From an uncultured Lentibacter sp. (GTDB taxonomy: Bacteria > Pseudomonadota > Alphaproteobacteria > Rhodobacterales > Rhodobacteraceae): 64,000 bases of DNA. Under the pieces are notes generated by a model that worked only from the letters and a program-made list of their open reading frames with translations, had not been told where the DNA came from and searched no databases. Position numbers and translations under genes: made by a program. The DNA is taken from NCBI RefSeq assembly GCF_937123735.1, contig NZ_CAKZKL010000012.1:35163-99162 (forward strand). Reading direction: 5' to 3'. Positions 43,173-52,239 of this stretch are shown in pieces (position 1 is the stretch's first letter; every line of letters starts with the position of its first letter).

Positions 43173-43250
43173 GTGCACCCCCCGTGCACATTGCGTGCAC
43201 CGCCCAAACCGCCCAAACCTTAACGCAAATTAACTTAAGGCAGCGTGCGC
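43173..43250. repeat. 78-bp GTGCAC-phased element, copy 2
   Basis: GTGCAC at 43173, 43184 and 43195 (11-bp spacing), then CGCCCAAACCGCCCAAA, TTAA-N6-TTAACTTAA, GCAGCGTGCGC. The order, spacing and total length equal the copy at 4072-4149. Here it ends 10 bases before the stop of the reverse-strand cupin gene. Confidence 0.75.
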
Positions 43251-43260
43251 CGGGCCTTTT

Positions 43261-43599
43261 TCAGAGGCGGATGACATAGTCTTTTCGGGTGGTCTCGACC
43301 ACTTCCCATGTGCCCGAAAAGCCGGGGCGGATGATGTAGCTGTCGCCCGCGGTGAGGCGGGTTTCTGCGCCGGTTTCATCGGTGAGAACAGAGACGCCTT
43401 CAAGGATGTGAAAATACTCCCACTCGTCATAAGCGATGTGCCATTTCCCCGGTGTGGACTGCCAGATACCTGCAAAGAGGGTGCCGTCTTCTTCGAGGTT
43501 CCAGGTTGTGAAGACCGGTTGTCCACTGATCAGTTTGGCCGGATCGGGCTGACTGGTTTCGGGGGGCGGGGTGGGGGTGAGCTTGAGGAGATTTGACAT
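43261..43599 (-). CDS. Cupin domain protein (DUF861 type)
   Basis: A 112-residue single-domain cupin: TTWNLEEDGTLFAGIWQSTPGKWHIAYDEWEYFHILEGVSVLTDE, then GDSYIIRPGFSGTWEVVETTRKDYV. The EYFHILEG and GDSYIIRPGFSGTWEV blocks match the DUF861 group, which includes ureidoglycine aminohydrolase relatives. The gene starts 14 bases after the tetR stop, so it is probably in one transcript with, and controlled by, that regulator. Confidence 0.85.
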   Translation of the reverse strand: MSNLLKLTPTPPPETSQPDPAKLISGQPVFTTWNLEEDGTLFAGIWQSTPGKWHIAYDEWEYFHILEGVSVLTDETGAETRLTAGDSYIIRPGFSGTWEVVETTRKDYVIRL

Positions 43600-43613
43600 G
43601 GGATCCGTCTGTG

Positions 43614-44252
43614 TCAGGTGCCAAAGCGGGCGAGGGTTGTTTGCACGGCTTCCTGCACAACGCTGTTGATTTCAGCTTGAGAGAAACGGTCCTGGACGTT
43701 GAAAATTGCGCGTGTCCAAAGACGCACCCGGCAGAGTTCGGAAAATTGTTCGGCGATGAGTTTGGGATCGGCTTGGATCAGCTCGCCGCGGGCCATGGCG
43801 ACGCTCAAGTATTCGGCCATGCGGCTATGGCCCATGGCGGGGCCACTTGCGTAGAAGGCTTGTCCGAGCGCTGGGAAGCGCGCCGCTTCTGCCACGCAGA
43901 TGCGAAACATCTGCAAGGAAAAGTCAGACAGCAAAAAGCGGGTGAGGCTGTGGGCGGCGGTTGTGAGCGCGTCACGCGGGGGGGCGGAGAAATCAATCTG
44001 GGCCAGGGTTTTCTCGGCCATATGTTCACATTCGACCCGTGCGACCTCAAGAAACAGGGCGCGTTTGTCTGCAAAATAGCTGTAGAGCGTTGCTTTTGAC
44101 ACCCCTGCGGTGCGGGCGATCTCGTCAACCGAGGCCCCTTCAAAGCCGTCGCGCAGGAAAACGTCGCGTGCGCCGGCCAGCACCTCGCAGTATTTTCTCC
44201 CCTTGGGCGCGGGGCGGGACGGGGCCGTCTTGATGGCGGCAGCGTTGGGCAT
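43614..44252 (-). CDS. TetR/AcrR family transcriptional regulator
   Basis: A 212-residue regulator. The N-terminal helix-turn-helix is VLAGARDVFLRDGFEGASVDEIARTAGVSKATLYSYFADKRALF; the C-terminal part is a TetR ligand-binding helical domain. An ACTRAAC-type palindrome 30 bases upstream is a likely self-operator. Probably regulates itself and the cupin gene downstream; the ligand is unknown. Confidence 0.9.
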   Translation of the reverse strand: MPNAAAIKTAPSRPAPKGRKYCEVLAGARDVFLRDGFEGASVDEIARTAGVSKATLYSYFADKRALFLEVARVECEHMAEKTLAQIDFSAPPRDALTTAAHSLTRFLLSDFSLQMFRICVAEAARFPALGQAFYASGPAMGHSRMAEYLSVAMARGELIQADPKLIAEQFSELCRVRLWTRAIFNVQDRFSQAEINSVVQEAVQTTLARFGT

Positions 44253-44282
44253 GGGAGTTCCTTTGGCGTTGTCTGAAAATAA

Positions 44283-44297
44283 ACTGAACCGTTTAGT
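44283..44297. promoter_or_regulatory. TetR-type operator
   Basis: A palindrome ACTGAAC-C-GTTTAGT (one mismatch) lies 30 bases upstream of the tetR start, between it and mbfA. Position and form fit an autoregulatory TetR site. Confidence 0.6.
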
Positions 44298-44320
44298 CAG
44301 GGCAAGGTTTTCCTTGAAAC

Positions 44321-44356
44321 TTGCTGCGGTTCGGCTCTAAGTTAGAATTGTTCTAA
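44321..44356 (+). promoter_or_regulatory. mbfA promoter with Irr box (iron control element)
   Basis: TTAGAA-TTG-TTCTAA (44342-44356) is a perfect iron control element of the kind bound by Irr in alphaproteobacteria. It overlaps a possible -10 (TAGAAT, 44343-44348) placed 16 bases after a TTGCTG -35 (44321-44326). Binding there would repress mbfA when iron is low. Confidence 0.75.
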
Positions 44357-44369
44357 AGTGGAGTGTGAC

Positions 44370-45344
44370 ATGCGATTTTTGCCACAACGCCGGCGGTTTT
44401 GGGAGTTGAGCGAGCAAGAGGTATTGGCCTTGGCGATTTCTTCGGAGGAGGATGACGCCCGGATTTATCGCAGCTATGCCGGCCAGTTGCGCACGGACTA
44501 TCCGGACACAGCGCAGATTTTTGACGGGATGGCGCGCGAAGAAGATGGCCACCGAAAGGCTTTGATCGCGCTGCATCGCAAGCGGTTTGGCGAGGTGATT
44601 CCGCTCATTCGCCGCGAGCATGTGGCGGGCTATTACACGCGCCGCCCGGTTTGGTTGATTGAAAACCTCGGGATCGAGCGAATCCGGGAGGAAGCGGAGG
44701 CGATGGAGCGCGAGGCCGAGCGCTTTTATGTGCAGGCTGCCAAGCGCACGGGGGATGCCGACACGCGCAAGCTGTTGGGAGATCTGGCCGCCGCGGAGGC
44801 CGGCCACCAGACCCGCGCCGCAGAGCTGGCGCGCGCGCATTTGGATGCAGCGGCTCTGGAAACTGAAAACGCCCAATCCAAGCGCCAGTTTTTGCTGACC
44901 TGGGTGCAGCCTGGGTTGGCCGGGCTTATGGATGGCTCGGTGAGCACGCTTGCGCCCATTTTTGCCACCGCCTTTGCAACCCAAGACACTTGGACGACTT
45001 TTCTGGTGGGGCTGGCGGCCTCCGTGGGGGCCGGTATTTCCATGGGGTTCACGGAAGCGGCCAGTGATGACGGGGCGCTTTCGGGCCGTGGCAGCCCCTG
45101 GAAGCGTGGGCTGGCGAGCGGTGTGATGACAACGCTGGGCGGGCTGGGCCATGCCTTGCCTTATCTTATCACCGATTTCTGGACGGCGACGGCGCTGGCG
45201 ATCGTGGTTGTGTTCATCGAGCTTTGGGCGATTGTCTGGATCCAGAACAAATTCATGGACACCCCGTTTTTCAGAGCGACTTTTCAGGTGGTCTTGGGGG
45301 GCGCGCTTGTTTTTGCGGCCGGGGTGATCATCGGCGGGGGATAA
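44370..45344 (+). CDS. mbfA: Membrane-bound ferritin MbfA (iron exporter)
   Basis: A 324-residue fusion of an N-terminal ferritin-like domain and a C-terminal VIT1/CCC1-type membrane domain, the layout of MbfA. Iron-ligand candidates include EED in ISSEEDDARIY, FDGMAREEDGHRKAL, EAEAMEREAERFY and LAAAEAGHQTRA. The membrane part begins near residue 175 (WVQPGLAGLMDGSVSTLAPIFATAFA). MbfA exports iron and protects from iron and peroxide stress. ATG at 44370 has GGAG seven bases upstream. An Irr box lies just before it. Confidence 0.93.
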   Translation: MRFLPQRRRFWELSEQEVLALAISSEEDDARIYRSYAGQLRTDYPDTAQIFDGMAREEDGHRKALIALHRKRFGEVIPLIRREHVAGYYTRRPVWLIENLGIERIREEAEAMEREAERFYVQAAKRTGDADTRKLLGDLAAAEAGHQTRAAELARAHLDAAALETENAQSKRQFLLTWVQPGLAGLMDGSVSTLAPIFATAFATQDTWTTFLVGLAASVGAGISMGFTEAASDDGALSGRGSPWKRGLASGVMTTLGGLGHALPYLITDFWTATALAIVVVFIELWAIVWIQNKFMDTPFFRATFQVVLGGALVFAAGVIIGGG

Positions 45345-45388
45345 GGCCAAAGCTTGCAGCCTGTGAAACATGCCGCTAGTCATTGGTC

Positions 45389-46321
45389 ATGATAGAGATA
45401 TTCTTTGAGACGCTGCCCTTTTTTGCCATTATTGGCTTGGGCTATGGCGCGGGAAAAACAGGGTTTTTCAGTGAAGAGGCCACATCTTATATCACCAAGT
45501 TTGTGTTCTATTTTGCGCTTTCGGCCATGCTGTTTCGCTTTGCGGCGAACCTGAGTTTCTCGGAGCTGATCGACGGGCGCTTTATTGCGGCCTATCTCTG
45601 GGGCACCGGGTTTGTTTATGGGCTTGCCATGGCGGTGTCCTTTTATCTGGGGCGCTCTGTTGAGGAGGCCGCTGTGGAGGCGCAATGCGCGGCGATTGGC
45701 AATGTCGGCTTTCTGGGAATCCCGATGCTGGCCCTGTTGATGGGCGAGGCGGCGGTGAAGTCGATCATGCTGCTGCTGGCGATTGATTTGATTGTCTTTG
45801 GCTCGCTGATTGTCATTCTGGTCACGGGCGCGCGGGACGGGCGGATGAGCCTTGGCATTTTGAAGACCGTGGGTCTTGGATTGTTGAAGAACCCCATGAT
45901 CGTGTCGATTGTGCTGGGGTTGCTTTGGTCGGCCAGCCGGGTGCCGCTGCCCGGGCCGATAAACCAGTTTGTGAGCATTTTGGGGGCCGCCGCAACGCCG
46001 GGCGCGCTGTTTGCGATCGGGGCGTCGCTGGCGTCAAAATCAGCGGAACGGATTATTGTTCCGAGTTGGTTGAGTTTTTGCAAATTGGTGCTGCACCCCC
46101 TGTTTGTGGCCATTGCGGCGATCTTCCTTTTCCCGGTTGATCCATATCCGGCGGCGGTGATGATTGCGGCGGCGTCACTGCCTGTGGCGGGAAATGTTTA
46201 TATCCTGGCCCAGCATTACGGGGTTGCGCCACATCGGGTGTCTGCATCGATTCTGGTGTCAACGGCGGTGAGCATTGTCACGGTTTCGGTGGTGATTGCC
46301 TGGGTGACACAGATGTATTGA
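45389..46321 (+). CDS. AEC family transporter
   Basis: A 310-residue membrane protein of the auxin efflux carrier family (about ten helices): FFETLPFFAIIGLGYGAGKTGFFSEEA start, CAAIGNVGFLGIPMLALLMGE, LLKNPMIVSIVLGLLWS, GAAATPGALFAIGASLA and ASLPVAGNVYILAQHYG. The NP and GN crossing motifs are family marks. Substrates of bacterial members are often malate or other small acids; none is implied here by context. ATG at 45389 is chosen; a TTG at 45383 is also in frame. Confidence 0.88.
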   Translation: MIEIFFETLPFFAIIGLGYGAGKTGFFSEEATSYITKFVFYFALSAMLFRFAANLSFSELIDGRFIAAYLWGTGFVYGLAMAVSFYLGRSVEEAAVEAQCAAIGNVGFLGIPMLALLMGEAAVKSIMLLLAIDLIVFGSLIVILVTGARDGRMSLGILKTVGLGLLKNPMIVSIVLGLLWSASRVPLPGPINQFVSILGAAATPGALFAIGASLASKSAERIIVPSWLSFCKLVLHPLFVAIAAIFLFPVDPYPAAVMIAAASLPVAGNVYILAQHYGVAPHRVSASILVSTAVSIVTVSVVIAWVTQMY

Positions 46322-46438
46322 AGCCGCAGCCGGGGCGCTTGCGGGTTTTAAGCTTGAGTTGACGGTTTTGGGATATGCCCCGCAGGCCAGCCTTGTTATG
46401 GCTTGGAACGAATTGAAATGGCAACGGAGGCCGCGCGC

Positions 46439-47269
46439 ATGGAAACGCAAGCAGAAAACAGGTGTTTTGGCGGTGTGCAGGGCGTTTATACCCACGCCTC
46501 CGAGGTGACGGGCTGTGAGATGACGTTTGGCCTGTTCCTGCCGCAAGAGGCGCGTGACGGGCCTGTGCCTGTGCTGTGGTATCTGAGCGGGCTGACCTGC
46601 ACCCATGAGAATGCCATGGTCAAGGCCGGCGCACAGGGCTGGGCCGCGGAACAGGGGATTGCGCTTGTCTTTCCAGACACCTCGCCGCGCGGGGCGGGTG
46701 TGGCCGATGATGACGCCTATGACCTTGGCCAGGGGGCGGGCTTTTATGTGAACGCCACGCAAGACCCTTGGAAACCGCATTTCCGGATGTGGGACTATGT
46801 GGCCGAGGAGCTGCCCGCGCTGGTGGCGGGCGCGTTTGCGATTGATATGGAGCGGCAGGCCATCACCGGGCACTCCATGGGCGGGCATGGCGCGCTCACG
46901 GTGGCGATGGCGCGGGCGGGGCAATACAAATCTGTGTCGGCCTTTGCGCCGATCTGTCATCCGACAGCGAGCGACTGGGGCCGCAAGCAGCTCAAAGCCT
47001 ATCTTGGCAGTGATGAAAGCACATGGGCGCGCCATGACGCGGCGCTGATGATGCGCGCTCATGGCTTTGACGGGCCTGTTCTGGTGGACACGGGCACGAG
47101 CGACCAGTTTCTTGATCTGCTCAAGCCCGAGGCGCTGGCCGCCGCCGCGACAGCCCGCCGGCAAGAGGCCACGCTGCGCCTTCAAAAAGGCTATGACCAC
47201 TCTTATTTCTTTGTCTCAAGCTTCATGGAAGACCACATCGCCTTTCATGCAGAAGCTCTTTACGCATAA
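46439..47269 (+). CDS. fghA: S-formylglutathione hydrolase
   Basis: A 276-residue esterase-D family enzyme that hydrolyses S-formylglutathione to formate and glutathione in formaldehyde detoxification. LWYLSGLTCTHENAMVKAGAQ, FPDTSPRG, GAGFYVNATQDPW, the nucleophile motif ITGHSMGGHGALTVA, an Asp in DTGTSDQFL and His in KGYDHSYFF complete the triad. The class III alcohol dehydrogenase that usually goes with it is not in the window. Its stop is 9 bases before sthA. Confidence 0.95.
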   Translation: METQAENRCFGGVQGVYTHASEVTGCEMTFGLFLPQEARDGPVPVLWYLSGLTCTHENAMVKAGAQGWAAEQGIALVFPDTSPRGAGVADDDAYDLGQGAGFYVNATQDPWKPHFRMWDYVAEELPALVAGAFAIDMERQAITGHSMGGHGALTVAMARAGQYKSVSAFAPICHPTASDWGRKQLKAYLGSDESTWARHDAALMMRAHGFDGPVLVDTGTSDQFLDLLKPEALAAAATARRQEATLRLQKGYDHSYFFVSSFMEDHIAFHAEALYA

Positions 47270-47278
47270 GGCGGGCTC

Positions 47279-48697
47279 ATGGCGCATTACGATCTTATCA
47301 TTATCGGGTCCGGGCCGGCCGGCCGTGCGGCGGCCATTCAGGCCGGCAAGCTCAAGCGCCGCGTTCTGGTTGTGGACCGCAAGGACCGTTTGGGCGGTGT
47401 CTCTGTTCACACAGGCACAATCCCCTCCAAGACGCTGCGGGAAACCGTGCTCAACCTTTCGGGCTGGCGCGAGCGCAGCTTTTATGGCCGCTCCTACCGT
47501 GTGAAAGACGATATTGACGCGGGCGACCTCAAGGCGCGCTTACACATGACGCTGGACCACGAGGTGGATGTGCTGGAGCACCAGTTCAACCGCAACCATG
47601 TGGACACCCTTTTGGGCATGGCCAAATTTGTCGGGCCAAACGAGATAGAGGTGGCCACCGAGGCGGGCGACACCAGCCGGATGACCGCAGATAAGTTTCT
47701 GATTTCAACCGGCACGAAAACCTACCGCCCCGAATATGTGCCCTTCAACGGGCGCAGCATTGTGGACAGTGACGAGTTTCTCGAAATGGCCGAAATCCCC
47801 CGTTCGCTGGTTGTGGTGGGGGCCGGCGTGATTGGCGTGGAATATGCCACCATGTTTTCGGCGCTGGATGTGACGGTCACCCTGATTGAGCCGCGTGACA
47901 GCTTTCTGGACTTTATCGACAGTGCTTTGATTCAGGATTTCACCCACCAAATCAAGGAAAACGGTGTGGACCTGCGCCTTGGTTCGGCGATTTCCAAGAT
48001 AGAAGACACCGGCCAGCATGTTGAAGTGAGCCTTGAAAACGGCCGCCATGTGCGCGCTGAGATGTTGCTTTTTGCGGCGGGCCGAATGGGCGCGACGGAC
48101 AAACTTGGCATAGAGGCCGTTGGCCTGAAGACCGATCATCGCGGACGCCTGGAGGTAGACCGCAAGACCTATCAGACCGCGGTGCCGCATATCTATGCGG
48201 CGGGCGATGTGATCGGCCACCCCTCACTGGCGTCAACCTCTTTGCAGCAGGGCCGCGTGGCCGCCTGCCATGCTCTTGAAACGCCGACCTTGCCGGAAAG
48301 CCCATGGTTCCCTTACGGGATCTATTCGGTGCCCGAGATCAGCACCTGTGGCATGTCAGAAGAGGAAATGCAGGAGCGCGGCATCCCCTATGAAGTGGGC
48401 GTTGCGCGCTTTCGCGAGACAAGCCGGGGCCACATCATGGGCCTTGAACACGGCATGTTGAAAATGCTTGTGAGCCTCAAGACACGCCGTGTCTTGGGTG
48501 TTCAGATTGTTGGGGAAGGGGCGACCGAGCTCATTCATATTGCGCAGGCTGTGCTCAACTTGAAGGGCACTGTCGATTACTTTGTGAAGAACACCTTCAA
48601 TTACCCCACCCTTGCGGAAGCCTATAAAATTGCGGGTCTTGATGCGTTTAACCGGATGCCGATCCCTGAGGAATTCAAGGTGAAGAAAGCCCCGTGA
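47279..48697 (+). CDS. sthA: Soluble pyridine nucleotide transhydrogenase
   Basis: A 472-residue flavoprotein disulfide reductase family member: FAD motif [18 protein letters not shown], second Rossmann [19 protein letters not shown], the FAD-closing [17 protein letters not shown], and dimer domain [19 protein letters not shown]. The redox-active cysteine pair of lipoamide dehydrogenases is missing ([17 protein letters not shown]), which is typical of the transhydrogenase. It equilibrates NADPH and NADH. Its stop overlaps the GTG of the next gene. Confidence 0.95.
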   Translation: MAHYDLIIIGSGPAGRAAAIQAGKLKRRVLVVDRKDRLGGVSVHTGTIPSKTLRETVLNLSGWRERSFYGRSYRVKDDIDAGDLKARLHMTLDHEVDVLEHQFNRNHVDTLLGMAKFVGPNEIEVATEAGDTSRMTADKFLISTGTKTYRPEYVPFNGRSIVDSDEFLEMAEIPRSLVVVGAGVIGVEYATMFSALDVTVTLIEPRDSFLDFIDSALIQDFTHQIKENGVDLRLGSAISKIEDTGQHVEVSLENGRHVRAEMLLFAAGRMGATDKLGIEAVGLKTDHRGRLEVDRKTYQTAVPHIYAAGDVIGHPSLASTSLQQGRVAACHALETPTLPESPWFPYGIYSVPEISTCGMSEEEMQERGIPYEVGVARFRETSRGHIMGLEHGMLKMLVSLKTRRVLGVQIVGEGATELIHIAQAVLNLKGTVDYFVKNTFNYPTLAEAYKIAGLDAFNRMPIPEEFKVKKAP

Positions 48698-49137
48698 TCT
48701 ATGTGGATGCAGATGCCTGCCCGGTGAAAGCCGAAGTGGAGCGTGTGGCGACGCGCCATAAGGTTGTTGCGGTGATGGTGTGCAACGGCGGGCTGCGGCC
48801 CTCGGCCAACCCTTATGTTGCGCATGAAATTGTGCCAGACGGGCCCGACGTTGCCGATATGTGGATCGCGAAGCGCGCCGGCGCGGGCGATGTGGTGATC
48901 ACCTCTGACATTCCGCTGGCGGCCAAATGTGTGGACGCCGGGGCGCAGGTGCTCAAACACACTGGCGAAGCCCTGACGGCGGCCAATGTCAAAGAGGCGC
49001 TTGCAATGCGTGATCTGATGTATGATCTGCGCGCGGCGGATCCGTTTCGGCAAGGTGGCGGGAAGGCCTTTGGCAAGGCCGACCGCTCGCGCTTTCTGGA
49101 GGCGCTGGAACGGGCTTTGCGAAAGGCGGCCGGGTGA
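48694..49137 (+). CDS. YaiI/YqxD family protein (DUF188)
   Basis: A 147-residue DUF188 protein: [18 protein letters not shown], the conserved [21 protein letters not shown] and [20 protein letters not shown], and the C-terminal [22 protein letters not shown]. The DADACP and TSDIPLA blocks give a PIN-like acidic site, so a nuclease role is plausible but unproven. GTG at 48694 overlaps the sthA stop (GTGA). The next gene also starts in a GTGA overlap, so translation is coupled. Confidence 0.92.
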   Translation: MIYVDADACPVKAEVERVATRHKVVAVMVCNGGLRPSANPYVAHEIVPDGPDVADMWIAKRAGAGDVVITSDIPLAAKCVDAGAQVLKHTGEALTAANVKEALAMRDLMYDLRAADPFRQGGGKAFGKADRSRFLEALERALRKAAG

Positions 49138-49754
49138 AAATCGACGCGGTCATCTTTGATATCGGGAATGTGCTGATCGAGTGGCAACCTGAACAGCACT
49201 ACCGCGCGTGGCTGGGCGCAGAGCGCCAGCAAGCCTTTTTTGAAAGCTTTGATTTTCATGGGCTTATCAACGAGATTGACGCCGGCGCACCCTTTCATGC
49301 GACGGTGGAAGCGGCGGCGGCGGCGCGGCCAGAATTTGGCGCCGAGATTCTCATGCTGCGCAGGCGTTGGCTGGAGCTGACCGGGGGTGTGATTGCGCGG
49401 TCTGTGCGGCTCTTGCGCGGATTGAAAGCCGCAGGTGTGCCGGTTTTTGCGCTGTCAAACTTCGGTTCCGAGAACTTCCAAATGAGTGTGCGGGCCCACC
49501 CGTTTCTGAGCGAATTTGACCGTGCCTATATCTCGGGGGATATGGGGATGCGCAAGCCGTTTGAGCCGATTTACGCCGCTGTTGAAGCCGATTGCGGGCT
49601 GGCCCCGGAGCGGCTTCTTTTTGGGGATGACCGGGCGGACAACATTGCCACGGCCCGGGCGCGTGGCTGGCAGACCCACCGTGTTGACAGCGCGCAGAGC
49701 TGGGCGCAAGCTCTTGTTTCATATGGATTGCTGAGCGAGGAGGCCGCGCGATGA
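49134..49754 (+). CDS. HAD family hydrolase
   Basis: A 206-residue haloacid dehalogenase superfamily phosphatase (YihX-like group). Motif I is [12 protein letters not shown], motif II is [10 protein letters not shown], the motif III Lys is in [10 protein letters not shown] and motif IV is [19 protein letters not shown]. The start is a GTG overlapping the previous stop; the stop overlaps the next start (ATGA). Substrate unknown. Confidence 0.9.
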   Translation: MKIDAVIFDIGNVLIEWQPEQHYRAWLGAERQQAFFESFDFHGLINEIDAGAPFHATVEAAAAARPEFGAEILMLRRRWLELTGGVIARSVRLLRGLKAAGVPVFALSNFGSENFQMSVRAHPFLSEFDRAYISGDMGMRKPFEPIYAAVEADCGLAPERLLFGDDRADNIATARARGWQTHRVDSAQSWAQALVSYGLLSEEAAR

Positions 49755-50665
49755 GCGTAGAAATGGTTCCGTTCCAGGAGGGGCAAGAACGGCTCGACTG
49801 GCTTGGGCTGACACGGGCGCTTGAGGCCGGGCACAGGCTGCCCAAAGCCGAGATCGGCGATACGTTTCTCTACCGCGGAAAAGACACGCTGCTGAACCGG
49901 GCGGCCTGGATTGATGGGATGGGCATTGCGGTGAAGTCGGCGACGGTTTTCCCCGACAATCCAAAGGCCGGACAGCCGGTTGTCGGGGGGGGCGTGAACC
50001 TTTACGCCGATGCGGACGGGCGGCTTGAAGCGCTGGTGGATTTTCATCTGGTGACCAAGTGGAAAACGGCCGGAGATTCGCTCTTGGGCGCGCTCAAACT
50101 TGCCCGCAAAGACAGCCGTAAGATCCTGATCATCGGAGCCGGAACGGTTGCGCAGGGGTTGCGGGAGGCTTACGGGGCGGGCTTCCCTGAGGCGGAGTTC
50201 ACGGTTTGGAACCGCACGCGGGCCAATGCGCAAAAGCTGGCGGCGCGGTTTCCGGGGATGCATGTTGCCGAGAGCCTTGAAGCGGCGGTGAAGGAGGCCG
50301 ATATTATCACCTCGGCCACCATGGTGACCGAGCCAAACCTGCGGGGGGATTGGCTTCAGCCGGGGCAACATATTGATTTAATTGGCGCTTATCGCCCCGA
50401 CATGCGCGAAGCAGATGACGAGGTGCTGCGCCGTGCGCGCCTCTTTGTGGACAGCTATGACACCACCATCGGCCATATTGGCGAAATCGAAATCCCGCTG
50501 CAAACGGGGGTGATCCGCAAAGAGGATCTGATTGCCGATTACTACACAGCCGACAAAATGAAGCGCCTGTCGCCGCAGGACATCACGCTGTTCAAGAATG
50601 GTGGTGGCGCGCATCTGGATTTGATGACGAGCCGCTACATTCTGGAGTGTTGGCGCGGGCGCTGA
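49751..50665 (+). CDS. Ornithine cyclodeaminase/mu-crystallin family protein
   Basis: A 304-residue NAD(P)-dependent enzyme of this family: RAAWIDGMGIAVKSATVFPDNP, GVNLYADADGRLEALVDFHLVTKWKTAGDSLLGA, Rossmann motif ILIIGAGTVAQGLREAYGAG, and TSATMVTEPNLRGDWLQPGQHIDLIGAYRPDMRE. Members include ornithine cyclodeaminase, alanine dehydrogenase and ketimine reductases, so the exact reaction is open. It is the last gene of the sthA-yaiI-HAD cluster, joined by a 4-base overlap. Confidence 0.9.
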   Translation: MSVEMVPFQEGQERLDWLGLTRALEAGHRLPKAEIGDTFLYRGKDTLLNRAAWIDGMGIAVKSATVFPDNPKAGQPVVGGGVNLYADADGRLEALVDFHLVTKWKTAGDSLLGALKLARKDSRKILIIGAGTVAQGLREAYGAGFPEAEFTVWNRTRANAQKLAARFPGMHVAESLEAAVKEADIITSATMVTEPNLRGDWLQPGQHIDLIGAYRPDMREADDEVLRRARLFVDSYDTTIGHIGEIEIPLQTGVIRKEDLIADYYTADKMKRLSPQDITLFKNGGGAHLDLMTSRYILECWRGR

Positions 50666-50723
50666 GGCCCCTTGGGCCCTTTCGGTGAGCGGCTATGACA
50701 CCAGAGCGGTGTGACCAGAGGGT

Positions 50724-51968
50724 TTACACCAGCGGCGCGGCGGCGGGGCTGCGGTTTTCGCGCACGGGCAGATGCACCAGAGCCGAGAACAGCCCGACGC
50801 CAACCCCGAACCACCAGACGGCAGTGTAACTGCCATAGGCATCATACATGCGCCCACCGAGCCAGACCCCGAGAAAGCTGCCCAGCTGGTGGCTGAAAAA
50901 GACAATGCCATAGAGGGTGCCCATGTAGCGCAGCCCGTAGATATGGGCGATGAGCCCTGAGGTGAGCGGCACTGTGGCCAGCCAAAGAGCCCCCATGGCG
51001 ACAGAGAAGAGCAACACGGTTTCAGGGCTCATGGGCGTTATGATAAAGGCTGCGGCCACCAGTGTGCGGGCAAGATAGATGCTCGCGAGCAGGTATTTCT
51101 TTGAGTAACGCTTGCCCAGATACCCGGCCGCAAGGGTGCCGCCGATATTGGCCAGACCGATCAAGGAGATGGCCACAGCGCCGAGGGCCGATGTTGTTGT
51201 GATGCCGATGCTGTGCAAAAGCGAGCCCGCGGCGATGGGGCTGCACATCTCGGTCACAAAGGCGGGAAAATGCGCCGTGACAAAGGCAAGCTGGTAGCCA
51301 CAAGAGAAAAAGCCCAGAAAAATCAATGTGAAAGAGGGGTCGCGCGCGGCCCTTTTGAGGATGGTGCCCATGCTTTCTTCAAGCTCTTGCTTGGTTGCGG
51401 CCACAGGCGCACGCATGAAGGGCAAAAGCAGGATCAGCGACAGCACGGCGGCGGCAAAGGCCAGAAAGACCGATTGCCAGGACATGAAGCCCAAGAGATA
51501 CTCCGCCAAGGGCGCCCCAAAGACCTGTCCGCCGCTCGCGGCAGCGGTGACAATGGCCAGGGACATCGAGCGGTTTTCATCGGAGCTGGCGCGGCCCACC
51601 ACAGCTAGAATAACCCCGAAGCCGGTTCCGGCAACGCCAAAACCTATAAGGATTTCATAGAGTTGGTGCTCTAGCGGGCTGACGGCGAAGGACGAGAGCA
51701 CAAGCCCGGCGGCATAGATGAGCGCGCCGAGGATCACGGCTTTCCTATCGCCGATTTTCTCCGCGATGGCGCCGAAAATCGGCTGGCCGACCCCCCAGGC
51801 GAGATTCTGGATGGCGATGGCGAGGGAAAACTCGGCCCGCAGCCAGTTGAACTCCTGCGCAATGGGGATCTGGAACACCCCGAAACTGGCGCGTATGGCA
51901 AAGGAAACAAGGATGATGAGACATCCTGTCAGCAAGACAGGTGTGAACAGAGAGGCTTGTTTGGGCAT
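50724..51968 (-). CDS. MFS transporter (OFA/monocarboxylate-like)
   Basis: A 414-residue transporter with twelve predicted helices: FTPVLLTGCLIILVSFAIRASFGVFQIPIAQEF start, IFGAIAEKIGDRKAVILGALIYAAG with the loop 2-3 motif, and a second-half GYLGKRYSKKYLLASIYLART. The pattern resembles the monocarboxylate/oxalate antiporter type of MFS proteins; the substrate is unknown. ATG at 51968 begins MPKQASLFTPV. It is convergent with the preceding gene. Confidence 0.88.
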   Translation of the reverse strand: MPKQASLFTPVLLTGCLIILVSFAIRASFGVFQIPIAQEFNWLRAEFSLAIAIQNLAWGVGQPIFGAIAEKIGDRKAVILGALIYAAGLVLSSFAVSPLEHQLYEILIGFGVAGTGFGVILAVVGRASSDENRSMSLAIVTAAASGGQVFGAPLAEYLLGFMSWQSVFLAFAAAVLSLILLLPFMRAPVAATKQELEESMGTILKRAARDPSFTLIFLGFFSCGYQLAFVTAHFPAFVTEMCSPIAAGSLLHSIGITTTSALGAVAISLIGLANIGGTLAAGYLGKRYSKKYLLASIYLARTLVAAAFIITPMSPETVLLFSVAMGALWLATVPLTSGLIAHIYGLRYMGTLYGIVFFSHQLGSFLGVWLGGRMYDAYGSYTAVWWFGVGVGLFSALVHLPVRENRSPAAAPLV

Positions 51969-52076
51969 GATGGACTCCTGAGCGCAGGCCATAGTTGCGA
52001 GGCGCTGTGCGAAAGGTCAATTCCTGTTTTGTTAACATTGGTAAAGACGTCGCGTTCGCCGGGTTTGGGGGGGCGT

Positions 52077-52100
52077 GTGCACAGGGCGCGCACCGCCCAG
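52077..52100. repeat. Decayed GTGCAC-phased element, copy 3
   Basis: GTGCAC at 52077 and GCGCAC at 52088 keep the 11-bp spacing and are followed by CGCCCA, as in the two full copies. The TTAA part is lost. Confidence 0.5.
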
Positions 52101-52149
52101 AGGTTTATTTCTATTAGGGGAATTTGGTTGCCTCGGCGCGCGCAGGTTT

Positions 52150-52210
52150 GGTGCGCAGGGGATGCGCACGCAGGCTAGATTGGTGCGCAGTGAATGCGCA
52201 CCCTACGGCC
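52150..52210. repeat. Two GGTGCGCA palindromes upstream of zapE
   Basis: A variant GGTGCGCA-GGGGA-TGCGCAC at 52150-52169 and a consensus copy GGTGCGCA-GTGAA-TGCGCACC at 52182-52202 followed by CTACGG. Confidence 0.72.
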
Positions 52211-52239
52211 TCGGGGGTGTGGGTCTGGGGGGAGCCTTG

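Noticed and set aside
52021..52043. A half-site of the TTGGTAA operator near the MFS gene
   Set aside because: Only one arm (TTGGTAA) is present; the TTACCAA arm is missing at the required distance.
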